From assembly GCF_004785645.1 (NCBI RefSeq), contig NZ_SRPE01000005.1:124001-188000 (forward strand): DNA of 64,000 nt. The letters are read 5' to 3'. Position 1 is the first letter of the stretch. Every line of letters starts with the position of its first letter. The translations under genes and the position numbers were made by a program. This DNA is from Empedobacter tilapiae. Lineage in GTDB: Bacteria; Bacteroidota; Bacteroidia; Flavobacteriales; Weeksellaceae. Under the pieces are notes generated by a model. It searched no databases. It was not told the DNA's origin and saw only the letters and a list, made by a program, of their open reading frames with translations. Below, piece after piece: positions 55,159-62,294 of the stretch.

Positions 55159-55197
55159 CAATAGAAATTAATTCTTTATATTGTTTAAAACAGCATT

Positions 55198-55392
55198 TTA
55201 TGCTTCCTCCTTTTCAATTAAGGCTTGTTTGTAGATTGCTCTACTCATCTTAATTCTGTTTGTAACAGAAGGTTTTGTAAATTGTTGACGCGCTCTTAAC
55301 TGACGTACAACACCTGTTTTATCAAATTTTCTTTTGTATTTTTTTAGAGCTCTTTCGATTGACTCTCCGTCTTTTACTGGTATAATCAACAT
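55198..55392 (-). CDS. rpsU: 30S ribosomal protein S21
   Basis: The start is set at MLIIPVKDGESIERALKKYK, giving 64 residues as is normal; a 10-residue upstream extension is rejected because the -7 box at 55430-55437 places the transcription start right at it. The basic family pattern KFDKTGVVRQLRARQQFTKP continues with KMSRAIYKQAL. S21 binds the 30S platform and in Bacteroidota takes part in hiding the anti-Shine-Dalgarno sequence. Confidence 0.95.
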   Translation of the reverse strand: MLIIPVKDGESIERALKKYKRKFDKTGVVRQLRARQQFTKPSVTNRIKMSRAIYKQALIEKEEA

Positions 55393-55429
55393 AATTTTAT
55401 CTATTTCTTTTTGAGATGGCAAATATACA

Positions 55430-55437
55430 ACTCTTTA
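55430..55437 (-). promoter_or_regulatory. -7 box of rpsU
   Basis: The minus strand reads TATATTTG (TAnnTTTG), 37 bp upstream of the rpsU ATG at 55392. Confidence 0.5.
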
Positions 55438-55460
55438 GTAATTAAACAAATCGTTTTGTA

Positions 55461-56603
55461 TTAATCTTTCAAAATATTTCTTCCAATCACTAATTTTTGG
55501 ATCTCCGTTGTTCCTTCACCGATTGTACACAACTTAGAATCACGGTAGAATTTCTCAACTGGAAAATCTTTTGTATATCCGTATCCACCAAATATTTGAA
55601 CCGCTTCATTCGAGATTTTAACACACGCTTCCGATGCATAATATTTTGCCATTGCACCTTCTGTCGTCATTGGTTTTTTATGATTTTTTAAATAAGACGC
55701 TTTACGAATTAATAATTCTGAAGCTTCGATTTCTGTAATCATTTCAGCCAATTTGAAGTTAATTGCTTGGAAATTTGCAATTGCAGTTCCAAATTGATGA
55801 CGCTCCTGTGCATATTTCAATGCTGCTTTGTATGCTCCTTTCGCAATTCCTAAAGATAAAGCAGCAATCGAGATACGACCACCATCTAAAACCTTAAGCG
55901 CTTGTTTGAAACCATCACCAACATTTCCTAAACGATTTGCATCCGAAACACGTACATTATCAAAGATTAACTCTGCTGTTTCCGAAGCACGCATTCCTAA
56001 TTTATTTTCTTTTTTACCCGATGAAAAACCTGGCGTTCCCTTTTCTATTACAAAAGCTGTCGCGTTATTTTTTGCTCCCTTCTCTCCTGTTCTTGTCATC
56101 ACAACCGCAACATCACCAGAAATTGCATGTGTAATAAAGTTTTTTGCTCCATTAATTATCCATTCATCACCATCTTTTACAGCTGTTGTAGACATTCCTC
56201 CCGCATCAGATCCTGTGTTATGCTCTGTTAATCCCCAAGCACCAATCCATTCTGCTGTTGCTAATTTTGGTAACCAACGCTGTTTTTGTTCTTCGTTACC
56301 AAATTCTAAAATATGATTTGTACAAAGTGAATTATGTGCCGCTACAGACAAACCAATAGAAGGATCAACTTGCGAAATTTCGTCTACAATTGATACATAT
56401 TCATCATATGACAAACCGCTTCCACCATATTCTTCTGGAACTACGATTCCCATGAATCCCATTTTTCCTAATTCTTTGAAAATTTCTACGGGAAAAGTTT
56501 GCGCTTCATCCCATTCCATAATATTAGGTTGAATGTATTGTTTTGCAAAATCTCTCGCAGATTGTGCTATCAATGATAAGTTTTCGTTTTCTAAAAAATT
56601 CAT
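55461..56603 (-). CDS. Acyl-CoA dehydrogenase
   Basis: A 380-residue FAD enzyme. The FAD-binding and middle domains show GAWGLTEHNTGSDAGGMSTT and NGAKNFITHAISGD, and the C-terminal domain GGYGYTKDFPVEKFYRDSKL plus CTIGEGTTEIQKLVIGRNIL. The Glu in IGEGTTE is at the catalytic-base position of short- and medium-chain enzymes. It takes the first step of fatty acid or branched-chain acyl-CoA oxidation. It is a single-gene unit with a -7 box about 29 bp upstream. Chain specificity is not assigned. Confidence 0.94.
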   Translation of the reverse strand: MNFLENENLSLIAQSARDFAKQYIQPNIMEWDEAQTFPVEIFKELGKMGFMGIVVPEEYGGSGLSYDEYVSIVDEISQVDPSIGLSVAAHNSLCTNHILEFGNEEQKQRWLPKLATAEWIGAWGLTEHNTGSDAGGMSTTAVKDGDEWIINGAKNFITHAISGDVAVVMTRTGEKGAKNNATAFVIEKGTPGFSSGKKENKLGMRASETAELIFDNVRVSDANRLGNVGDGFKQALKVLDGGRISIAALSLGIAKGAYKAALKYAQERHQFGTAIANFQAINFKLAEMITEIEASELLIRKASYLKNHKKPMTTEGAMAKYYASEACVKISNEAVQIFGGYGYTKDFPVEKFYRDSKLCTIGEGTTEIQKLVIGRNILKD

Positions 56604-56631
56604 TTTTTTGAGTTTTATTATGACTTTGCCT

Positions 56632-56639
56632 CAAAATTA
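56632..56639 (-). promoter_or_regulatory. -7 box of the acyl-CoA dehydrogenase gene
   Basis: The minus strand reads TAATTTTG (TAnnTTTG), 28 bp upstream of the start codon at 56603. The 233-bp gap to the divergent OmpW-like gene holds this box and the plus-strand box at 56793-56800. Confidence 0.45.
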
Positions 56640-56792
56640 ATAAAATTCTACTAAGTGAGAAGTTTTTCTTTTACGATTATTTTTATTCATTAAAAATAAT
56701 TGACTATCAGCGGTTTTAAGTTAAAAAAAGATTCAAAAAAAACAAATGTTTAAAATCATTTTCAAGGATGATTTTTAGCATTTTAATTCGGA

Positions 56793-56800
56793 TAAATTTG
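56793..56800 (+). promoter_or_regulatory. -7 box of the OmpW-like gene
   Basis: TAAATTTG (TAnnTTTG) lies 36 bp before the ATG at 56837. It places the transcription start downstream of the earlier ATG at 56768 and so supports the shorter protein. Confidence 0.5.
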
Positions 56801-56836
56801 TCTGAATTTTGTGTTAGAAATAAAAAACAAGCATAT

Positions 56837-57481
56837 ATGAAAAAAGGACTTATATTACTAGGAGCAATCTTCACATCAATAATTTCGTTTGGTCAAGAAG
56901 CAGGAGAATTACACATGCGCGTAAGAGCTACTGGTGTTGTTCCTATGGAAGATGCTAAAATTGAAGCTATTGGCGGAAATGTAGCAGTAACAAATAATCT
57001 TATTCCTGAAATTGATTTTACGTACTATATTACTAAAAATCTTGCAGCTGAATTAATTTTAGGAACATCTAAACATGAGGTTGTTGCTGTAAATACTGCT
57101 TTAGGAAACTTAGATTTAGGAAGAGTTATGTTATTACCTCCTACTTTAAACGTTCAATATCATTTATATCCTACTAAAAACCTTAAACCTTATGCAGGGG
57201 TTGGTATTAATTATACTATTTTTTATGATGAAGGCAAAGGAAAAGGTAGAAACGCAGCTGTTACAAGCGTAGATTATAAAAACAACGTAGGTTTCGGATT
57301 TCAATTGGGGTTTGATTACAAAATCAACGATAAGCTTTATTGGAATGTAGATGTTAAGAAATTATATCTTAATACCGATGTAACTGTGGGAGCTGCTTTG
57401 GATAAGCAAGTATATGTTCCTGCTGATGTAGACCTTAATCCTTGGCTAATTAGTACAGGTATTGGTTTCAAACTATTCTAA
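56837..57481 (+). CDS. OmpW-family outer-membrane barrel protein
   Basis: The start at 56837 gives a clean signal peptide (MKKGLILLGAIFTSIISFGQ). The mature protein has the OmpW pattern: MRVRATGVVPMEDAKIEAIG, IPEIDFTYYITKNLAAELIL, LLPPTLNVQYHLYPTKNLKP and YAGVGINYTIFYD. It ends in Phe after DLNPWLISTGIGFKLF. OmpW is an eight-stranded barrel that forms a hydrophobic channel. It is transcribed alone and ends at a strong terminator. Confidence 0.88.
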   Translation: MKKGLILLGAIFTSIISFGQEAGELHMRVRATGVVPMEDAKIEAIGGNVAVTNNLIPEIDFTYYITKNLAAELILGTSKHEVVAVNTALGNLDLGRVMLLPPTLNVQYHLYPTKNLKPYAGVGINYTIFYDEGKGKGRNAAVTSVDYKNNVGFGFQLGFDYKINDKLYWNVDVKKLYLNTDVTVGAALDKQVYVPADVDLNPWLISTGIGFKLF

Positions 57482-57526
57482 GAATCGACCTTTTATATAT
57501 ATTATTATTATGATTTTTTAATCAAG

Positions 57527-57556
57527 AAAAGAGAAGTAAAATTTTACTTCTCTTTT
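57527..57556. terminator. Bidirectional terminator after the OmpW-like gene
   Basis: A 15-bp perfect palindrome (AAAAGAGAAGTAAAA and its complement) followed by T-runs in both directions. It closes the OmpW-like gene and also the minus-strand frame that ends at 57563. Confidence 0.85.
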
Positions 57557-57562
57557 TTTATT

Positions 57563-57927
57563 TTAAATGCCGTCTCTTTTATTTGCGTAATTAATATACT
57601 TTTCTTCAAACTCTAATTTTAATCCGATTCTTAATAATGCAGAAAATGCAAACCAATATTTGTTTTTCACTTTATCCAAAACATAATCTTCTCCAAATTC
57701 AGAAATATAAGATTTAATATGAAACTCATCTAATTCTTCCGAATCAATATCATAATTTCTTCAAAGTGCTTTTCAAAAGATCTTCTAAAAGAAACTTAGT
57801 ATTAATTCCAAAAAGAAATAATTCTTCCAATTCCTCTTTATAATCTATTTCATAAAAATCATTTTGAGCTGGAAATATATCCTTTAAAACTTTATATAAT
57901 TCTTCTGAAGTCAAAGTCGATCCCATA
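57563..57927 (-). pseudogene. Small gene broken by two frameshifts
   Basis: Three overlapping reading frames on the minus strand join into one plausible protein of about 120 residues. From ATG at 57927 the frame reads MGSTLTSEE and stops soon after. Skipping one A near 57900 gives LYKVLKDIFPAQNDFYEIDY and ELEELFLFGINTKFLLEDLL. A second shift near 57765 gives DIDSEELDEFHIKSYISEFG and KYWFAFSALLRIGLKLEFEE to the stop. Both shifts lie at short A-runs in GAAGAAATTAT. The acidic, helical protein is not recognised. It is either a decayed gene or contains sequencing errors. The gap of about 470 bp holds nothing else but the terminator. Confidence 0.6.
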
Positions 57928-57950
57928 ATATCTTATTTCTAAATAACTCG

Positions 57951-58880
57951 CTACTCTTCCACTCTTTTATCTTCGATATGATTCGTTCTAAAATACTCCC
58001 TAACTGAAACAAAAGTAGGTTCTATATGCACTAAAACATCTTTTACTTGTGGCATTTCGGCTTGTACAGCATCTTTCAAATCATGACTAATTTTATGTCC
58101 TTCCACCACCGAAATAGAACCATCTACAATTGCATGTAAATCTACATAATAATTCATTCCACTTTTACGGACATTACATTTTTCTGTTGCCATAACACCT
58201 GGAACATGGGAAGCTATTTCTCTTATTTCTTCTATTTCATCTTCATACAATTGTTCATCCATAATTTCTCCTAATGCAGGACGAAGAATTTTGTACGCAT
58301 TGTATAAAATAAATGCTGATGCAAAAAGTGCGGCTACATCATCCGCAGCTTCCCAACCTGGTCCCATTACCAACGAAATCGAAATTCCGATAAACGCCAT
58401 TAATGATGTAATTGCATCCGAACGATGATGCCAAGCATCCGCTTTTAAAGAAGAACTGTTGGTCTCAACACTTTTTCGCATCACATATTGAAACGACAAT
58501 TCTTTAAACAAAATAATTCCTCCAAGAACCAACAATGTAAATGGTTTGGGTTGATGATGAGGCGTAATAATATTTGTAATACTTTCTTTTGCGATAATAA
58601 TCGCAGAAACAATAAGAAAAGTAACCACTAAAAATGTGATTAACGCCTCTGCTTTTCCGTGTCCGTAAGGATGATTTTCATCTGCTGGGCGAGCCGAATA
58701 TTTCAGACCAAAGAAAACAAATATAGAAGAAAAAACATCTGCCGAAGATTCGATTGCATCCGCAATAAGTGCGTAAGAATTTCCAAAATAACCAGCTAAA
58801 AACTTAATTCCAGCTAGTGATGCATTTCCTACTATACTAAAAATAGAAGCTTTGATTGCTTTTTCCGAATTATCATTCAT
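57951..58880 (-). CDS. Cation diffusion facilitator family transporter
   Basis: A 309-residue CDF transporter. Helix 2 has ALIADAIESSADVFSSI with metal-site Asp residues, and helix 5 has LKADAWHHRSDAITSLMAF with the HHRSD pattern. ENHPYGHGKAEALITFLVV is a diagnostic loop. A cytoplasmic domain (KSGMNYYVDLHAIVDGSISV) follows. It exports Zn2+, Fe2+ or Mn2+ by proton exchange; the metal is not assigned. It lies 58 bp after pruA with a terminator between them. Confidence 0.92.
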   Translation of the reverse strand: MNDNSEKAIKASIFSIVGNASLAGIKFLAGYFGNSYALIADAIESSADVFSSIFVFFGLKYSARPADENHPYGHGKAEALITFLVVTFLIVSAIIIAKESITNIITPHHQPKPFTLLVLGGIILFKELSFQYVMRKSVETNSSSLKADAWHHRSDAITSLMAFIGISISLVMGPGWEAADDVAALFASAFILYNAYKILRPALGEIMDEQLYEDEIEEIREIASHVPGVMATEKCNVRKSGMNYYVDLHAIVDGSISVVEGHKISHDLKDAVQAEMPQVKDVLVHIEPTFVSVREYFRTNHIEDKRVEE

Positions 58881-58882
58881 AC

Positions 58883-58916
58883 CAAAAAAATAAGCCCTAC
58901 AAATGTAAGGCTTATT
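58883..58916 (-). terminator. Terminator after pruA
   Basis: Inverted repeat AATAAGCC...AGGCTTATT, one bulge, 4-nt loop, followed on the minus strand by TTTTTTT. It lies 23 bp past the pruA stop. Confidence 0.75.
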
Positions 58917-58938
58917 CTAATTTTATATCTCGAAAATA

Positions 58939-60567
58939 TTATTTTTCTAAGAATGGGTATTTGTAATCTTTTGCAGGAACAAATGTTTCTTTGATTGTTT
59001 GAACAGAAGTCCAACGTAACAAGTTCATTGCAGAACCTGCTTTATCATTTGTACCAGAAGCACGCGCTCCACCAAATGGTTGTTGTCCTACAACTGCACC
59101 TGTTGGTTTATCATTAATATAGAAATTTCCACAAGCATTTTTCAATGCTTTAGCAGCTAATTCTACAGCAGCTCGATCTTTCGCGAAGATTGATCCTGTT
59201 AATGCATAAGCAGAAGTTTCGTCAACTAATTTTAAGGTTGCTTCAAATTCATTTTCATCATAAACATAAATAGATAAGATTGGTCCAAAGATTTCCTCTA
59301 CCATTGATTCATATTTAGGATTCGTGGCTTTGATAACTGTTGGTTGAACAAAGTATCCAACTGAATCATCATAAGTACCTCCGATTACAATTTCAGCTTC
59401 TGAAGATGCTTGCGCACGATCGATATATGCTTTTGATTTTTCGAAAGAATTTTTATCGATAACAGCTGTCATAAAATTAGAGAAATCCTCTGGAGATCCT
59501 AATGTAACAGTTGCTAACATTTCTTTCATTTGTTTCTCAACTTCGTTCCATAAGTTAGATGGAATATAAGCGCGAGAAGCAGCAGAACATTTTTGACCTT
59601 GGTATTCGAATGCTCCACGAACTAATCCTACAGCAACTTCTGTTGGACAAGCTGATTTATGAACCATTACAAAGTCTTTACCTCCTGTTTCTCCTACGAT
59701 ACGAGGATAAGTTCTATATTTATCTATATTGTCACCAATTTGTTTCCATAATGTATTGAAAACATTTGTAGAACCTGTAAAGTGTAAACCTGCGAAATCT
59801 TTATGCTCTAAGACAGTTTTAGCAGTATCTGCTCCTCCTGTTAAAATCATATTGATTACACCATCAGGTAAACCAGCTTTTTTGAAAACTTCCATTGTCA
59901 CTTTAGCAGCTAAAGTCTGTTTATCTGAAGGTTTCCAAACTACAACATTCCCCATTAAAGCCATACAAGACGGTAAGTTACCTGCAATTGCAGTAAAGTT
60001 AAATGGAGTTATTGCAAACGTAAATCCTTCTAATGGACGATAATCTACACGATTCCAAATTCCTGGAGAAGAAATTGGTTGATCTGCATAAATTTCTGTC
60101 ATATATTGTACGTTGAAACGCAAAAAATCAATCAACTCACAAGCTGAATCAATTTCTGCTTGCATTGCATTTTTAGATTGACCAATCATTGTCGCTGCAT
60201 TAATTTTTGCACGATAAGGACCAGCTAATAAATCTGCAGCTTTTAAGAAAATAGCCGCTCTATCTTCCCATGGCATAGCAACCCAAGCTTCTTTTGCAGC
60301 TAAAGCTGCATCAATTGCTTTTACAACATCTTCTTGAGTTCCTGCATGGTAATAACCTACAACTTTTTGATGATCATGTGGAGGACGAATTTCTTTTTTA
60401 TTTCCACTAAAAACTTCTTCCGAACCAATGTATTGAGGTACTTCAGTAACCTCGTTAAACATTTTTTTATATGCGTCTAATAATTGCGCACGCTCTGGCG
60501 TACCAGGAGCATATGATTTTACCTCTTCGTTAACAGCTTGAGGAATTTGAGCAAATGATTTTGACAT
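58939..60567 (-). CDS. pruA: L-glutamate gamma-semialdehyde dehydrogenase
   Basis: The start MSKSFAQIPQAVNEEVKSYA at 60567 is used, because the -7 box at 60602-60609 puts the transcription start near or after the upstream ATG at 60597. The 542-residue aldehyde dehydrogenase has catalytic Cys in EYQGQKCSAASRAYIP and the general base Glu in GETGGKDFVMVH, with NFTAIAGNLP as part of the NAD site. It oxidises glutamate semialdehyde/P5C to glutamate in proline catabolism. The proline dehydrogenase is not fused and not in the window. Confidence 0.94.
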   Translation of the reverse strand: MSKSFAQIPQAVNEEVKSYAPGTPERAQLLDAYKKMFNEVTEVPQYIGSEEVFSGNKKEIRPPHDHQKVVGYYHAGTQEDVVKAIDAALAAKEAWVAMPWEDRAAIFLKAADLLAGPYRAKINAATMIGQSKNAMQAEIDSACELIDFLRFNVQYMTEIYADQPISSPGIWNRVDYRPLEGFTFAITPFNFTAIAGNLPSCMALMGNVVVWKPSDKQTLAAKVTMEVFKKAGLPDGVINMILTGGADTAKTVLEHKDFAGLHFTGSTNVFNTLWKQIGDNIDKYRTYPRIVGETGGKDFVMVHKSACPTEVAVGLVRGAFEYQGQKCSAASRAYIPSNLWNEVEKQMKEMLATVTLGSPEDFSNFMTAVIDKNSFEKSKAYIDRAQASSEAEIVIGGTYDDSVGYFVQPTVIKATNPKYESMVEEIFGPILSIYVYDENEFEATLKLVDETSAYALTGSIFAKDRAAVELAAKALKNACGNFYINDKPTGAVVGQQPFGGARASGTNDKAGSAMNLLRWTSVQTIKETFVPAKDYKYPFLEK

Positions 60568-60601
60568 TTTGATTATTTTGTTTGTTATACTTTTCAAAGT
60601 T

Positions 60602-60609
60602 CAAATTTA
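60602..60609 (-). promoter_or_regulatory. -7 box of pruA
   Basis: The minus strand reads TAAATTTG (TAnnTTTG), 34 bp upstream of the chosen start codon at 60567. Confidence 0.5.
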
Positions 60610-60677
60610 AGAAAAATAAATGGAAATGTTTTAGTTTGAATTATTAAGTAAGGTTTTTAATACAGAATTTAATCAAA

Positions 60678-61391
60678 CTATTCATTATCCTCTTTTTTAT
60701 CTTTTGTATGAATGATTTGTTTCTCGATATTTTCCAAATATTGAATTTGCATTTCTTGAATTTCTAACAATTTTTTATTCTGATGAACCAATAAATGATC
60801 TATTTTTTCGCTTAATAGTTTAATTTCTAATTCTGCTTTCAAATTAATTTTATAATCATGCTCAGCTCTATCACGATCTTTATCCTCTTGACGATTTTGA
60901 CTCATCATAATAATTGGTGCTTGTATAGCTGCTAAACAAGACAAAATAAGATTCAATAAAATAAACGGATAAGGATCAAATCCTTTGTTCTTTAACATCC
61001 AAAAATTAAGAAACATCCAAGCTAGTAAAAAGATAAAAAACGAGATAATAAAAGTCCAACTCCCTCCAAAAGAAGCTACTTTATCCGCTATTCTATCACC
61101 TGTTGTCAATGGTTTCGTCGTATCTTCTTTGATATTTTCGGAAAGAATTGAATTATCACGAATTGCTTCAATTACATCTTGATCCAATTTTTCCATTTCA
61201 CCTTTCTCTTGAGAAATTAAATTCGCAAAAAATTGTCGACGATATTTATTCAAAATCTTTATCGAAATATAATCCTCTGTTGTTATAGTTGGAAAATCTT
61301 GTTGAATCAACTTATAAATTTCTTGTTGAATTTCTTTTCCCTTAACAGCTTCATATTGATTAATCGTTTTCTGTGTAACAAAACATTTCAT
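60678..61391 (-). CDS. DUF1003 inner-membrane protein
   Basis: A 237-residue protein with a cytoplasmic N-terminal half, then GDRIADKVASFGGSWTFIIS leading into two transmembrane helices at about residues 110-155, and the DUF1003 loop MLKNKGFDPYPFILLNLILS and APIIMMSQNRQEDKDRDRAE. The C-terminal tail is a charged helix that may form a coiled coil. The family is widespread but without a settled function. It is transcribed alone, and lies 80 bp upstream of pruA. Confidence 0.85.
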   Translation of the reverse strand: MKCFVTQKTINQYEAVKGKEIQQEIYKLIQQDFPTITTEDYISIKILNKYRRQFFANLISQEKGEMEKLDQDVIEAIRDNSILSENIKEDTTKPLTTGDRIADKVASFGGSWTFIISFFIFLLAWMFLNFWMLKNKGFDPYPFILLNLILSCLAAIQAPIIMMSQNRQEDKDRDRAEHDYKINLKAELEIKLLSEKIDHLLVHQNKKLLEIQEMQIQYLENIEKQIIHTKDKKEDNE

Positions 61392-61710
61392 AACATTTTT
61401 TCGAAATTCTTTTCAAAAAACACTCCATATTTTATTATATATAAATAATTTTCCTCTTAAGATATATTAAAAAAACATTCCACTTTTATTTTTTCTAATA
61501 TAATGAAGTTTAAAACAGTGTAGAATTAGTGTATAAAAAATCTTAAACAAATGTTAAGTCTTTTTATTAAAGACCTACTATGTTATACAAGTATCGTAAA
61601 ATTACTACATATTCGATTATAAATAGTTAAAAATGAGTCGTTAAAAAATGAAGTTCTAATTTAGCCATAGAAAATAATTAAAATAAATATCAATCTTAAA
61701 CTTTACCACA

Positions 61711-62118
61711 ATGGCAAACAATTCAAGAGGAGTCTTAAAATTTAACGGAGGAGAAGACCAAAAAATCATTAAATTAAATTATCAAGTATCTCGTACAACA
61801 GATGTTTCTGGGCGAGTTGCATCAGATCCTTCTAATGCTTTGATAAAAGTAACAATAGAAGCAACAGAAAGTTCTACAATTTTAGAGAGCTTATTGAATG
61901 GAAAATACAAGCCAACAGTAGGTGATATTACATTTAATAAAGCACATGAAGAAGGTGTTTTAGTTAATTTGAAATGGGAAAATGGATACGTTATTCAACA
62001 CGAATTGGATTTTGACGCTTTAAATGATAATAATATGCTGATCACTTTTGTGGTAAGTGCTGAAAAAATCGATTACGGAACAGCTGCTTACGACGGAGTT
62101 TGGCCAACAGCTAGATAA
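61711..62118 (+). CDS. Type VI secretion tube protein Hcp/TssD (Bacteroidota T6SS)
   Basis: A 135-residue protein of the Bacteroidota TssD family. The features are an N-terminal strand series (SRGVLKFNGGEDQKIIKLNY), KVTIEATESSTILESLLNGK and NLKWENGYVIQHELDFDALN. Hexameric rings of this protein stack to form the inner tube that carries the spike. The 319-bp gap upstream is AT-rich, with no gene or clear promoter seen. A hairpin terminator separates it from vgrG, so the tube protein is probably made in excess of the spike. Confidence 0.88.
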   Translation: MANNSRGVLKFNGGEDQKIIKLNYQVSRTTDVSGRVASDPSNALIKVTIEATESSTILESLLNGKYKPTVGDITFNKAHEEGVLVNLKWENGYVIQHELDFDALNDNNMLITFVVSAEKIDYGTAAYDGVWPTAR

Positions 62119-62175
62119 TTTTTCAATCTACACTCTATTACAAGTTTTACCAAACTAACTACTTATGAAATTTTG

Positions 62176-62220
62176 AAACTCTTGGTGCGATGCGAAGGCT
62201 GCATCAAGAGTTTTTTATTT
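62176..62220 (+). terminator. Terminator between hcp and vgrG
   Basis: A long imperfect stem with arms ACTCTTGGTGC and GCATCAAGAGT, a 12-nt centre and a following TTTTTTATTTT. It probably limits read-through from hcp into vgrG. Confidence 0.8.
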
Positions 62221-62294
62221 TAAAATAATTCTTTTTGGAAAATTTAATCTTGAATCATTTCATAATTTAAAATCAATACCTAAACTCTATTACT

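Noticed and set aside
56768-56836. Longer OmpW-like protein starting at 56768
   Set aside because: It would bury the signal peptide by 23 residues and the -7 box at 56793 lies downstream of that start.
61392-61710. Possible small RNA or gene in the 319-bp gap before hcp
   Set aside because: The stretch is very AT-rich, with no open frame of note, no strong hairpin with U-run and no clear promoter box.
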